64,000 nt of DNA. It comes from DASVBE01 sp963770375. Its GTDB lineage: Bacteria > Actinomycetota > Actinomycetes > Streptosporangiales > Streptosporangiaceae. Position 1 is the first letter of the stretch. Each line of letters begins with the position of its first letter. The stretch spans positions 1-64,000 of the forward strand of contig CAVYPM010000013.1 in the NCBI GenBank assembly GCA_963770375.1. Direction: 5' to 3'. The notes under the pieces were generated by a model. The model worked only from the letters and a program-made list of their open reading frames with translations. It ran no database searches and had not been told where the DNA came from. Positions 24,919 to 33,860 of the stretch are shown in pieces. The position numbers and the translations under genes were made by a program.

Positions 24919-26169
24919 GTGACGGAGTGGATCGGGGCCGCGGACGCGGCCCGGCGGCTGGGCATCAAGCCGGCCAGCCTGTACTCGTACGTCAGCCGCG
25001 GGGTGCTGGCCAAGCGGACCGGACCGGACGGGCGGGCCAGCCAGTTCGACGCGGCCGAGGTGGACCGGCTGGCCCGCAAGGGCCGCCCGCGCCGCCCGGC
25101 GGGCAAGTCCGGGCTGATCATCGGCTCGGCGCTGACCGAGATCCGGGACGGCGAGCTGCGCTACCGCGGCCTGGACGCGGTCCGGCTGGCCGCCCAGCGC
25201 AGCTTCGAGGACGTCGCCGAGCTGCTGTGGACCGGCACGCTGCCCGCGGCTCCGGGCCCGCCCTGGCGGGCCACCGAGCAGGCGGTCGCGGTCGCCGCCG
25301 CGGCGCAGGCCGCGCTTCCGGCGGCGACGCTGCCGCTGGAGCGGCTCCAGGTCATCGTGCCCGCGCTGGCCGCCACCGACCCGCTCCGCCTCGAGCTCGG
25401 CCAGCCTGCGGTGGTCACCGCCGCGCGCAGCATGATCGCCGGGATGACCGACTGCCTGCCCCCGGCCGGCCCGGGCACGCCGGATCCGGAAGAGGGGGTA
25501 CGAGCCGGGTCGATCGCGGGGCGGCTGGTGTCGCGGCTGTGCCCGGGGGAGCCGCCGCCAGGGCTGGCGGCCGTGCTGCAGTCGGCGCTGGTGCTGACCA
25601 TCGACCACGAGCTGGCCGCGTCCACGGTGGCGGCCCGGGCCGCGGCGTCGGTGCGGGCCGACCCGTACGCGGTCGTGGCCACCGGTCTCGGCGCGGTGGG
25701 CGGGGCGCTGCACGGCGGCGCGTCGCTGGGCGCGGAGCTGATGCTGGACGCGGCCGCCGGCCCGGCGGACGCGCCGCGGGTGATCGGCGAGCTGCTGCGC
25801 CGGGGCGAGCGGATCCCCGGCTTCGGCCACTTCGTCTACACCGGCGGCGACCCGCGGGCGCTGGCCCTGCTGGCCGCGGTGCGGCGGCTGGCCCCCGGCT
25901 CGCCCAAGGTCGCGGTGGCCAGCGAGATCATCTCCGAGGCGCACCGGCGCGGGCTGCCCCAGCCGAACATCGACTTCGCGCTGGCCGCGCTGGCCGCTGC
26001 GGCGGGCCTGATCCGCGGGGCCGCGGAGGCCATCTTCGCGGTGGCCAGGACCGCGGGCTGGCTGGCCCACGGCATCGAGGAGTACCAGCGGGCCACGCCG
26101 ATCCGGCCGCGCGGCATCTACACCGGGCCGGACGGGGACCGGGAATCAGCGCCGCCGGCCGGGCATTAG
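24919..26169 (+). CDS. citrate synthase family protein with N-terminal helix-turn-helix
   Basis: The first 60 residues are a MerR/excisionase-like helix-turn-helix (WIGAADAARRLGIKPASLYSYVSRG, then RASQFDAAEVDRLARKG). The rest is citrate synthase: GLIIGSALTEIRDGELRYRG, the first catalytic His region IDHELAASTVAARAA, GGALHGGASLGAE, ERIPGFGHFVYTGGDPRA and the aspartate in PNIDFALAAL. Catalytic His/His/Asp appear present, so it may make citrate or methylcitrate. The fused DNA-binding domain suggests it also controls transcription, perhaps of the divergent synthase gene. GTG start at 24919. Confidence 0.9.
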   Translation: MTEWIGAADAARRLGIKPASLYSYVSRGVLAKRTGPDGRASQFDAAEVDRLARKGRPRRPAGKSGLIIGSALTEIRDGELRYRGLDAVRLAAQRSFEDVAELLWTGTLPAAPGPPWRATEQAVAVAAAAQAALPAATLPLERLQVIVPALAATDPLRLELGQPAVVTAARSMIAGMTDCLPPAGPGTPDPEEGVRAGSIAGRLVSRLCPGEPPPGLAAVLQSALVLTIDHELAASTVAARAAASVRADPYAVVATGLGAVGGALHGGASLGAELMLDAAAGPADAPRVIGELLRRGERIPGFGHFVYTGGDPRALALLAAVRRLAPGSPKVAVASEIISEAHRRGLPQPNIDFALAALAAAAGLIRGAAEAIFAVARTAGWLAHGIEEYQRATPIRPRGIYTGPDGDRESAPPAGH

Positions 26170-26220
26170 ACCGTGTACTGGTACCTGCCTCTGCTGGCCC
26201 CGCGTCCGGGAGTGATCGCC

Positions 26221-26721
26221 ATGGCTGTGCGCCGCCTCAACCACGCTGTCCTGTACGTCAGGGACCTGCCCGCCACCGTCGAGTTCTACCGGGCCACGCT
26301 CGGCTTCGAGGTGGCCAGCGAGATGCCGGGCCGGATGGCGTTCCTCCGCGCGCCGGGCACGGCCAACGACCACGACCTGGGCCTGTTCGCTCTCCCCGAC
26401 GCGGCCGGGCCGCCGGATGGCCCCGCGGTGGGCCTGTACCACCTGGCCTGGGAAGTCGGCACGCTCAGCGAGCTGGCGGAGGCCAGGGCCCGGCTGGCGG
26501 AGCGCGGCGCGCTGGTCGGCGCGAGCGACCACCGGGTGTCCAAGTCGCTGTACGCCAAGGACCCGAACGGCATCGAGTTCGAGGTCATGTGGCGGGTCCC
26601 GGCCGCCGAGTGGGAGCGGGAGACGGCGTCCGGCGCGATGATCGCGCCGCTGGACCTGGACCGCGAGCTGGCCCGGTGGGGCGACGTGGCCACCGGGGCT
26701 GCGGCCGGCTCAGTGACCTGA
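26221..26721 (+). CDS. VOC-family dioxygenase/glyoxalase-like protein
   Basis: This protein of 166 residues has paired beta-alpha-beta modules: LNHAVLYVRDLPATVEFYRATLGFEV, then GLYHLAWEVGTLSELAEARARL and SKSLYAKDPNGIEFEVMW. His in the first strand, His in YHLAW and Glu in GIEFEVMW are the expected metal ligands, as in catechol 2,3-dioxygenase-like and glyoxalase proteins. The substrate is unknown. ATG at 26221 fits the fold start; an upstream start at 26173 would add an unrelated leader. It follows the citrate synthase gene by 51 bases and may share its transcript. Confidence 0.88.
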   Translation: MAVRRLNHAVLYVRDLPATVEFYRATLGFEVASEMPGRMAFLRAPGTANDHDLGLFALPDAAGPPDGPAVGLYHLAWEVGTLSELAEARARLAERGALVGASDHRVSKSLYAKDPNGIEFEVMWRVPAAEWERETASGAMIAPLDLDRELARWGDVATGAAAGSVT

Positions 26722-26751
26722 CCGGGCCGTACCGCATCATCGCGGTCGCGT

Positions 26752-26793
26752 TTAGTTCGCGTCACGTACCAGTTGGTTGGTGTCACGAACTAA
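26752..26793. terminator. AT-rich inverted repeat between convergent genes
   Basis: TTAGTTCG and CGAACTAA pair across a 26-base loop that itself holds two copies of GTCACG. It overlaps the stop of the DUF1707 gene and faces the VOC gene; a weak terminator or a protein site are both possible. Confidence 0.35.
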
Positions 26794-27395
26794 GGTGCAC
26801 TGCCCGGCGGGCGGGTGCTTATGTCGATCGAGCCCTTGTAGGCGACCCCGCGCACGTGCAGCACCGGGGCGTCCGGCGGAAGCATCCGCTCCCACTCCTC
26901 GTCCGGGGACCAGCCCCGGCTCACGCCCATCCCGGTCAGCTCGACCCGCATGCCGGGCGGCACCCAGATGTCGATCCGCGACTTGTAGGCGACCGCCCGG
27001 ATCGTGGTGTGCGGCCCGGTCAGCTCGGCCGCGCGCAGGTCGAGCGTGCCGGTGCCCTTGTACACCACGGTGCTGAACCGCTCGGGCACCCGCCACCGGC
27101 CCGCCCGCCGGACCGGGCCCTTGTAGGCCAGCGCCAGCCGGCCGGGCGCGGGCCCGCCGGAGCCGGGCGCCGCGGGCGCGGCCGACGGGCGGGGCAGGTC
27201 GGCGTGCAGGCGGTCCAGGTCGTCCGAGGTCCTGGCGGTCAGCGCGGCCCGGGTGCGGGTGTCGAACTCCTCGTCGCTGAGCCGGCCCTCGGCGAACGAC
27301 GCCTGGAGCAGCGATACGACCGCATCCCGGTCCTGGTCGCCGACCCGCAGGGCGGGCTGCGAGGTACTGGTGCCCGGCTGGCGGGGCAGTTCCAT
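26790..27395 (-). CDS. DUF1707 protein with LiaF-like C-terminal domain
   Basis: Residues 15-65 are a DUF1707 module (RVGDQDRDAVVSLLQASFAEGRLSDEEFDTRTRAAL). The C-terminal 110 residues form a repeated beta pattern (VVYKGTGTLDLRAAEL, IRAVAYKSRIDIWVPPGMRVEL, VRGVAYKGSIDI) like the cell-wall-active antibiotic response LiaF domain. The repeated YKG/YKS turns suggest a beta-solenoid. No transmembrane helix is present, so it is a cytoplasmic or peripheral protein. ATG at 27395 follows GGGAGG. A GATATGTC element lies about 20 bases further upstream. Confidence 0.86.
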   Translation of the reverse strand: MELPRQPGTSTSQPALRVGDQDRDAVVSLLQASFAEGRLSDEEFDTRTRAALTARTSDDLDRLHADLPRPSAAPAAPGSGGPAPGRLALAYKGPVRRAGRWRVPERFSTVVYKGTGTLDLRAAELTGPHTTIRAVAYKSRIDIWVPPGMRVELTGMGVSRGWSPDEEWERMLPPDAPVLHVRGVAYKGSIDISTRPPGSAP

Positions 27396-27451
27396 GATGA
27401 CCTCCCGAAGTCGCGACATATCTTAACCTGCCGCGCCGGTCGGGTACAGCG

Positions 27452-28618
27452 CTACGGCTTGCGGGCGAGCTCCGTGTACAGCGCCGTGGTTTGCGCGGCG
27501 ATGGCGGCCCAGCCGAATTCGATGATTGCGCGGTCCCGGCCCCTGGCGCCCATGGCCGCGGCCAGGTCCTGGTCGCGGACCAGCGTGTTCAGCGCCGCGG
27601 CCAGCGCCGCCGGGTCGTCCGGCGGCACCAGCAGCCCGGTCTCGCCGTCGGCCACCACCTCGGGGATGCCGCCGACCCGGGACGCGGCCACCGCGGTGCC
27701 GCAGGCCATCGCCTCCAGGTTGACGATGCCCAGCGGCTCGTACAGCGACGGGCAGGCGAACACGGTGGCGTGCGTGAGCAGCTGGATGACCTCGCGCTTG
27801 GGCAGCATGCCGGTCAGCCACACCACCCCGGACCGCTGCTCGCGCAGGCCGTCCACCAGCGCGGTGACCTCGGCGGCCAGGGCCTCGGTGTCCGGCTGGC
27901 CCGCGCACAGCACCAGCTGGGCGGCCGGGTCGAGCTGCGCGGCGGCGCGCAGCAGCACCGGCACGCCCTTCTGCCGGGTGATCCGGCCGACGAACAGCAC
28001 CATCGGCCGGCCCGGCGTGACCCCGTACTTCTCCAGCACGTCGGTGCCGTGGTCGGGGGTGTACTGGACGGTGTCGATGCCGTTGCGGATGACCCGGACC
28101 CGGGCCGGGTCCACCGCCGGGTAGCAGGCCAGCACGTCCGAGCGCATCCCGTCGGAGACCGCGATCACCGCCGCGGCCGACTCCACCGCGGTCCGCTCGC
28201 ACCAGGACGACACCGCGTAGCCGCCGCCCAGCTGCTCGGCCTTCCACGGCCGCAGCGGCTCCAGCGAGTGCGCGGTCATCACGTGCGGTATCCCGGCCAG
28301 CAGGGCGGCCAGGTGGCCGCCCAGGTTGGCGTACCAGGTGTGCGAGTGCACCAGGTCCGCGCCGGCCGCCGCGGCGGCCATCGTCAGGTCGGCCGACACG
28401 GTGGCCAGCGCCGGGTTGGCGCCGGCCAGCGCGTCCCACGGCCGGTGCGCCACCGCGGCCGCCCGGTCCGCGCCCTGGCAGTGCACGGTCAGGTCGACGA
28501 GACCGGCCAGCTCCCGGGCCAGGTACTCGACGTGCACCCCGGCGCCGCCGTACACCTCCGGCGGGTACTCCCTGGTCAGCAGCGCGACCCGGAGCCGGCC
28601 CTGGCCGTCGCCGCTCAC
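27452..28618 (-). CDS. glgA: glycogen synthase / maltose-1-phosphate synthase, GT4 type
   Basis: The GT-B fold is seen in VALLTREYPPEVYGGAGVHVEYL at the N-terminus and the C-terminal donor site SLYEPLGIVNLEAMACGTAVAA with the paired glutamates of GT4 retaining enzymes. It transfers glucose from ADP-glucose to a growing alpha-glucan, or makes maltose-1-phosphate as described for the mycobacterial GlgM (Rv1212c) homologue; sequence does not separate these. GTG at 28618 overlaps the glgC stop by four bases, so the two are coupled and form a donor-making and donor-using operon. Confidence 0.93.
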   Translation of the reverse strand: MSGDGQGRLRVALLTREYPPEVYGGAGVHVEYLARELAGLVDLTVHCQGADRAAAVAHRPWDALAGANPALATVSADLTMAAAAAGADLVHSHTWYANLGGHLAALLAGIPHVMTAHSLEPLRPWKAEQLGGGYAVSSWCERTAVESAAAVIAVSDGMRSDVLACYPAVDPARVRVIRNGIDTVQYTPDHGTDVLEKYGVTPGRPMVLFVGRITRQKGVPVLLRAAAQLDPAAQLVLCAGQPDTEALAAEVTALVDGLREQRSGVVWLTGMLPKREVIQLLTHATVFACPSLYEPLGIVNLEAMACGTAVAASRVGGIPEVVADGETGLLVPPDDPAALAAALNTLVRDQDLAAAMGARGRDRAIIEFGWAAIAAQTTALYTELARKP

Positions 28619-29853
28619 GCGGGCACCACCTGGCCCTTGCCGACCACGGTCACCCCGCCCTCGGAGACCACGAACCCGCGGGCCCGGTCGCGGTCCTTGT
28701 CCACGCCCACCGAGACCCCGTCGGGCACCACCACGTTCTTGTCCAGGATCGCGTTGCGCACGACCGCGCGCCGGCTGATCTGGGTGTTGTGCATGATCAC
28801 CGACCGCTCGACCGTGGCCCAGCTGTTCACCCGGGCGCCCGGGCAGAGCACGGACTTGCGGACCAGCGCGCCGGACACGATCACGCCGTTGCTGACCAGG
28901 CTGTCTATCGCCCGGCCGACCCGGTCGCCCTTGTTGTGCACGAACTTGGCCGGGGCCAGCGACGGCACGTTGGTGTAGATCGGCCAGCGGTCGTTGTACA
29001 GGTTGAAGACCGGCTCGATCGCGCACAGGTCCATGTGCGCCTCGAAATAGGAGTCCAGCGTCCCGACGTCGCGCCAGTACCCGGTGTCCCGCTCCAGGGC
29101 GCCGGGGACCTCGTTGGTCAGGAAGTCGTACACCTGCGCGCTGCGCTCGCTGACCATCATGGGGATGATGTCGCCGCCCATGTCGTGCCGGCTCTGGTCG
29201 TTCACCGCGTCCTTGCGCAGCGCCTCGACCAGCGCGTCGCTGGTGAACACGTAGTTGCCCATGGACGCGTAGGTCTCGTCCGGGCGGCCGGGCAGGGCCG
29301 GCGGGTCGGACGGCTTCTCCAGGAACGCCTCGATCGTGCGCTCGTCGGAGCCGACCTGGATGACGCCGAACGCCCGGGCCTCCTTCCGCGGCACCGGCAG
29401 GCCGGCCACGGTGACCGACGCCCCGGACTGCACGTGCTGGCTGATCATCTGCCGGGCGTCCATCCGGAACACGTGGTCCGCGCCGAACACCACGACGATG
29501 TCCGGGCGCTCGTCGTAGATCAGGTTCAGCGACTGGTAGATCGCGTCGGCCGACCCGGTGTACCAGTGCGGGCCGCGCCGCTGCTGGGCCGGCACCGGGG
29601 TCACGTAGTTGCCGAGCAGGCTGCTCATCCGCCAGGTGGTGGTCACGTGCCGGTCCAGGCTGTGGCTCTTGTACTGGGTCAGCACGCAGACCCGCAGGCA
29701 GCCGGAGTTGACCAGGTTGGACAGGGCGAAGTCGATCAGCCGGTACTGGCCGCCGAACGGCACGGCGGGTTTGGCCCGGTCCGCGGTCAGCGGGCCCAGC
29801 CGCTTGCCCGCCCCGCCCGCCAGCACGATTCCCAGCACCCTCGGCTCGGCCAT
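28615..29853 (-). CDS. glgC: glucose-1-phosphate adenylyltransferase
   Basis: A 412-residue ADP-glucose pyrophosphorylase. The N-terminal nucleotidyltransferase motif is VLAGGAGKRLGPLT, followed by RAKPAVPFGGQYRLIDFALSN; the substrate region has WYTGSADAIYQ and VVFGADHVFRMD, and FLEKPSDPP is the glucose-phosphate site. The C-terminal third is a left-handed beta helix (NSWATVERSVIMHNTQI). It makes ADP-glucose for glycogen and is normally allosterically controlled. ATG at 29853 has GGAGG close upstream. It heads the glgCA operon. Confidence 0.96.
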   Translation of the reverse strand: MAEPRVLGIVLAGGAGKRLGPLTADRAKPAVPFGGQYRLIDFALSNLVNSGCLRVCVLTQYKSHSLDRHVTTTWRMSSLLGNYVTPVPAQQRRGPHWYTGSADAIYQSLNLIYDERPDIVVVFGADHVFRMDARQMISQHVQSGASVTVAGLPVPRKEARAFGVIQVGSDERTIEAFLEKPSDPPALPGRPDETYASMGNYVFTSDALVEALRKDAVNDQSRHDMGGDIIPMMVSERSAQVYDFLTNEVPGALERDTGYWRDVGTLDSYFEAHMDLCAIEPVFNLYNDRWPIYTNVPSLAPAKFVHNKGDRVGRAIDSLVSNGVIVSGALVRKSVLCPGARVNSWATVERSVIMHNTQISRRAVVRNAILDKNVVVPDGVSVGVDKDRDRARGFVVSEGGVTVVGKGQVVPA

Positions 29854-30048
29854 CTCCCCACCTCCGCGCAGCGGGCCGGGATGGCCCGCAGATCACGGCC
29901 GGGCGCCTGCTGCCCGGCGGCCTATCACCCGTGCTGCCCCGTATCCCCCCAGATGATGCCAGCGCGGCGCGGCCGCCAGGTAAGCAGCCGCCGACGATCC
30001 GGTGACGACCTCGCGATCCCGCCACGCCCGGCCGGCCCAGCAGGCCGG

Positions 30049-30324
30049 CTAGTCGGCGGGCTTCTGCGCGTCCGCGATGCGCGAGACCCGGGACGCGACC
30101 ATCCGCGCCGCCATCAGCCGGGCCGCCTCCATGCCGACGCCCATCAGGATCGACCAGGCCAGCGCCTCCTTCAGGGCGATGTCCGGGTCGTGCGGGTCGG
30201 TCGGCGGCTCGTTGCCGGTGAACTGCCTCCACCCGAAGGTGATCATCTTCCGGGCGATGCTACCGGCGACGAACGTGGCCACCAGGGCCGCAAATCTGAC
30301 TCCGCCGTCGCGCTTAGCTGCCAT
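30049..30324 (-). CDS. DUF4235 membrane protein
   Basis: This 91-residue protein has the DUF4235 pattern: a first hydrophobic helix (FAALVATFVAGSIARKMITFGWRQFTG), a conserved acidic/proline loop (EPPTDPHDPDIALKEAL) and a second helix (AWSILMGVGMEAARLMAAR) with a basic end. Function is unknown; the family is actinobacterial. ATG at 30324 has AAGGAA upstream. It follows the DUF3093 gene by about 30 bases on the same strand and probably shares its transcript. Confidence 0.9.
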   Translation of the reverse strand: MAAKRDGGVRFAALVATFVAGSIARKMITFGWRQFTGNEPPTDPHDPDIALKEALAWSILMGVGMEAARLMAARMVASRVSRIADAQKPAD

Positions 30325-30354
30325 TGCCTGTTCCTTTCCGGTGCGTCCTGGAGA

Positions 30355-30828
30355 TCATGCCACTGCGCTGCCCCCGGTGCGCGCCGCCAGGCGGGACGCC
30401 TCGATGGCAGTGGCCAGCCGGGCCGGCTGCCGGGTGGCAATCAGCCAGTACGGGGCCCCGCCCGGGACGGTGACCTCGACGTACACGGCCCGCGGCAGGT
30501 ACGGCCGGATCAGCAGCACGGCGGCCGGGTCGGCCCGGGGCCCGCGCAGCGCCCGGGTCTGCGCCGCGTCCAGCGCCGTGACCTGGCCGGCCGCATCCAG
30601 CGGCAGCACGAACTTCCCGGCCCGCAGCCCGGTGCCGGTGACCTCGACCCGCGGCCGTCCGTAGGCCAGCAGCCCGGCCACGGTCCCGCCCATGATCACC
30701 ACATACGAGGCCAGCGCGGCCAGCGCGGACAAACCCGCCCACACGGTGGACGCGAAGATGGCCGCGACCAGCAGCCCGAGCAGCCACCACGAGGCCGGCA
30801 CGCGGAGCCGTTCGGAGTAATTGCGCAT
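30355..30828 (-). CDS. DUF3093 membrane protein
   Basis: The protein begins YSERLRVPASWWLLGLLVA, the usual DUF3093 opening, with two membrane helices in the first 60 residues and then a soluble beta-rich domain (RPRVEVTGTGLRAGKFVLPL, PYLPRAVYVEVTVP, PYWLIATRQPARLATAI) related to PH-like folds. DUF3093 genes sit beside dut in many actinobacteria, as here. The role is unknown. The start ATG lies only 21 bases from the first ATG of the divergent permease gene, so one or both transcripts must be nearly leaderless. Confidence 0.9.
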   Translation of the reverse strand: MRNYSERLRVPASWWLLGLLVAAIFASTVWAGLSALAALASYVVIMGGTVAGLLAYGRPRVEVTGTGLRAGKFVLPLDAAGQVTALDAAQTRALRGPRADPAAVLLIRPYLPRAVYVEVTVPGGAPYWLIATRQPARLATAIEASRLAARTGGSAVA

Positions 30829-30858
30829 TGCCCCACGGTAGTTGGTTACATGGGGGGC

Positions 30859-32453
30859 ATGACCGGCCGATCGGAGCAGGAAACCGGCAGCGCGGACGAG
30901 GCCGCCGCGGTGCCGGTGACCGCGGAGGACTTCCTGGCCAGCCCGGTCAGCGGCGCAGCGCCGCCGGCCGGCTCGGGCCGGCCGAGTCCGGGACGGCCAC
31001 CGTGCCGGGGCAGGAGGGCGCGCCGGGGCAGGCGGGAGCGCCGGAGCCGGCCCTGGCCGCCAGGCGCGCGGGCGGCCTGGGCGAGGCCGCAGGCCGGGTC
31101 AGGGCCGCGGTCGCCGCGCTGCTCCAGCGGGCGGAGGAGCAGCGCACGGGGGCCAGGCGCCCGCCGGTATCCCCGCCGCCCGACGGGGCAGAGCCGCCCG
31201 ACGGGACGGACGGGGCGCCCGCGCAGGCCGGGCCGCCGGGCCCGGCCGCGGCGCCGAGGGACGGGGCCGGGCGGGCCGAGGCCGCCGGGGTGCCCCGGCT
31301 GCTCGTCCAGGCGGCCGCCTGGTCCTGGCGGATCCTGCTCGTCGGGCTGCTGATCTACGTGGGCTTCCGTGTCGCCAGCACGCTGCGCCTGGTGGTGCTG
31401 CCGTGCCTGGCCGCGCTGCTGCTCACCGCGCTGCTGCAGCCGCTGACCGCACGGCTGCGTAATTCCTTTGGCATGCCCAGCCTGGCCGCGACCTGGTGCA
31501 CGATCGGCGCCGCGGTGATCGTGCTGGCCGGCATCGGCACGCTGGCCGCGAACCGGGTCAGCGCCGACTACCCGATGCTGTCCAAGGAGATCACTCACAC
31601 GGCCATCGAGGTGCGCACGTCGCTGGCCGGGCCGCCGTTCCATCTGAACAGCGCCCGGATCGAGGACTACTCCAACCAGATCGTGCACTTCCTCAACCAG
31701 CACCAGTCGCTGGTGGCGGGCACCGTGGTGACCGGCGGCCGGATCGTCCTCGAGGTGCTGACCGGCCTGATCCTCACCATCTTCATCACGTTCTTCCTGC
31801 TCAAGGACGGGGACCGGATCTGGTCCTGGCTGATCAGCGGGCTGCGGCCGGGCGCCAGGCGGCGGGCCGGCAACGCGGGCGCGGCGGCCTGGTCGGCGCT
31901 GGTGAACTACGTGCGCGGCACCACGGTGGTGGCCTCGATCCACGCCCTGGTCATCGGCCTGGCGCTGTGGCTGCTCGGCGTGCCGCTGCTGGTCCCGCTG
32001 GTCATCCTGGTCTTCCTGGCCGCATTCGTGCCGCTGATCGGCATCCTGGTCGCCGGCGCGCTGGCCATCCTGGTCACGCTGGGCACCAAGGGCCTGCTCG
32101 CGGCGCTCATCCTGCTGGCCGTGTTCGTGCTGGAGAACCAGGTGGAAAGCCACCTGCTGCAGCCGCTGGTGGTGGGCCGTATCGTCCGGCTGCACCCGCT
32201 GGCCATCATCCTGGTGCTCGCGGTCGGCGGCATCATCGCGGGCATCGCCGGCGCGATCGTGGCCGTGCCTACCGCGGCCGCGCTGGCGCACGCCTGGCCG
32301 CACCTGCGCCGGGAACCCGGCCCGGACGAGGAGAGCGGCCACGGGCCGCCGGGCAGTGCACCGCCGGCCGGCGCCCAGGCCGCGCCGCCCGCGGACGGCC
32401 CGGACGGCCCCGCGGCCCCGCCGGCCGGCGCCGGCGCGGCGGGCGGCGGGTAG
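30859..32453 (+). CDS. AI-2E family permease, N-terminal frame break
   Basis: The C-terminal 370 residues have seven or eight helices and the AI-2E/PerM signature in VPLLVPLVILVFLAAFVPLIG and FVLENQVESHLLQPLVVGRIVRLHP. PerM-type proteins are thought to be Na+/H+ antiporters or autoinducer exporters; the substrate here is unknown. The N-terminus is a long Pro/Ala/Gly-rich cytoplasmic stretch. The likely start is ATG 30859 (MTGRSEQETGSADE), which is in another frame from the membrane domain; one missing base near 30980-30990 joins the two. An intact frame begins at 30828 but its N-terminus is not protein-like. The tail is again Pro/Ala-rich. Confidence 0.85.
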
Positions 32454-32514
32454 GCCGGCCGGAATCCCGGCCATGCGCGCGGGTAACGGCGGGCGCGGCG
32501 GTAAGGTCACGTGC

Positions 32515-33069
32515 GTGAACACCGCCGGGGAAGCAGGCCGCAGGCCGCTCGCGGGTCCTGACCGCGACGCCGTGCCCGTGCTGATCAAGCGTCTCGACCC
32601 GGCGCTGCCGCTGCCCTCGCGGGCCCATCCCGGCGACGCCGGCGCGGACCTGTTCGCCGCCGCGGACGTGGAGCTGGCGCCCGGGCAGCGGGCCGTGGTG
32701 CCGACCGGGGTGGCCATCGCCCTGCCGGACGGCTACGCGGCGTTCGTCCACCCGCGGTCCGGGCTGGCCGCGAAATACGGGGTGACGATCGTGAATGCCC
32801 CCGGAACGGTCGATGCCGGGTACCGTGGCGAGATAAGGGTCACGCTGCTGAACACCGACGCCGCCATCCCGGTCCGGTTCCAGCGCGGGGACCGGATCGC
32901 TCAGCTGGTCATCCAGCGAGTCGAGCGCGCCGAGTTCCACGAGGTCGACGTTCTGCCCGGGTCCGCCCGGGGAGATGGCGGGTTCGGGTCCACCGGTGGC
33001 CATGCAGCGGCGGCCGGACCGGTGCCGGTGAACCCGGATAACGGCCGGCCCGGCCCGGCAGCCAGGTAA
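32515..33069 (+). CDS. dut: deoxyuridine 5'-triphosphate nucleotidohydrolase
   Basis: All five trimeric dUTPase motifs are present: HPGDAGADLFAA, HPRSGLAAKYGV, IVNAPGTVDAGYRGEIRV with the catalytic Asp, RGDRIAQLVIQ and the C-terminal P-loop-like RGDGGFGSTGG. The enzyme hydrolyses dUTP to dUMP, keeping uracil out of DNA and feeding thymidylate synthesis. I start at GTG 32515 (VNTAGEAG), since earlier in-frame codons lie in the permease tail. It is followed 29 bases later by DUF3710, the conserved actinobacterial neighbour. A 24-residue tail beyond motif 5 is unstructured. Confidence 0.95.
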   Translation: MNTAGEAGRRPLAGPDRDAVPVLIKRLDPALPLPSRAHPGDAGADLFAAADVELAPGQRAVVPTGVAIALPDGYAAFVHPRSGLAAKYGVTIVNAPGTVDAGYRGEIRVTLLNTDAAIPVRFQRGDRIAQLVIQRVERAEFHEVDVLPGSARGDGGFGSTGGHAAAAGPVPVNPDNGRPGPAAR

Positions 33070-33098
33070 GAGAGCGACAAGGTAAGGGAAGGTGCGGG

Positions 33099-33851
33099 GT
33101 GTTCCGACGGCGGCGCCGCGGCGAGGCGGCTGAGCCCGGGGTCCAGGACGAGGCGGCGCAGGACTACCTGGACAGCGACGAGGACGGCTACGCCGAGGAC
33201 GAGCCGGCCGGCGACGGCGCGGCCGGGGCCACGCCGGTGGCCGGCACCGGCCCGTGGGACGGCGCGGGCGCTTACCCGGCCGCCGAGCGGATGGACTTCG
33301 GCAGCCTGCTGATCCCCGTCCGCGAGGGCCTCGAAGTGCAGATCAACATGGCCGAGGACCAGGGCGTGTGGATCGCCGTGCTGCGCGGCGACAACGGCCT
33401 GCAGCTGCAGGCCTTCGCCGCGCCCAAGACCAGCGGCCTGTGGGACGAGGTCCGGCACGAGATCGCCGACGAGATCGTGAAGTCCGGCGGGGAGTGCCGC
33501 GAGGAGGAGGGGCCGTTCGGCACCGAGCTGCTCGCCCGGGTCCGTACCGAGGAGCCCGGGCAGCGCACCCAGACGCAGCCGGTCCGGTTCCTGGGCGTGG
33601 ACGGCCCGCGCTGGTTCCTGCGCGGCGTGATCAGCGGCCCGGCGGCGCGCCGCCCGGAGCTGGCCAGGCCGTTCGAGGAAGTGTTCGAGGACGTGGTCGT
33701 GATCCGCGGCGACCACCCGGCGCCGCCGCGGGACCTGCTGGAGATCCGGCTGCCGGACGAGGCCCGGCAGGCCCTGGAGGAGCAGATGGCCGCGCAGCAG
33801 GAGCCGCCGGACCCGTTCGAGCGCGGCCCGGAGATCACCGAGACCCGGTAG
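33099..33851 (+). CDS. DUF3710 protein
   Basis: After a basic start (MFRRRRRGEAAEPG) and an acidic low-complexity region, residues 65-235 are a DUF3710 domain: MDFGSLLIPVREGLEVQINM, LQAFAAPKTSGLWDEVRHEIADEI, PVRFLGVDGPRWFLRGVISG and FEDVVVIRGDHPAPPRDLL. The family is actinobacterial, lies next to dut and has no proven function. GTG at 33099 follows GGAAGG. It probably shares the dut transcript and ends at a hairpin. Confidence 0.92.
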   Translation: MFRRRRRGEAAEPGVQDEAAQDYLDSDEDGYAEDEPAGDGAAGATPVAGTGPWDGAGAYPAAERMDFGSLLIPVREGLEVQINMAEDQGVWIAVLRGDNGLQLQAFAAPKTSGLWDEVRHEIADEIVKSGGECREEEGPFGTELLARVRTEEPGQRTQTQPVRFLGVDGPRWFLRGVISGPAARRPELARPFEEVFEDVVVIRGDHPAPPRDLLEIRLPDEARQALEEQMAAQQEPPDPFERGPEITETR

Positions 33852-33860
33852 CGGGCGCCG

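Noticed and set aside
24909..28124. A 1071-codon open frame on the plus strand across citrate synthase, VOC and the glgA region
   Set aside because: It is out of frame with clear citrate synthase and VOC genes and antisense to DUF1707 and glgA. Its translation is Gly/Arg/Ala-rich with no family motif, as expected in GC-rich DNA.
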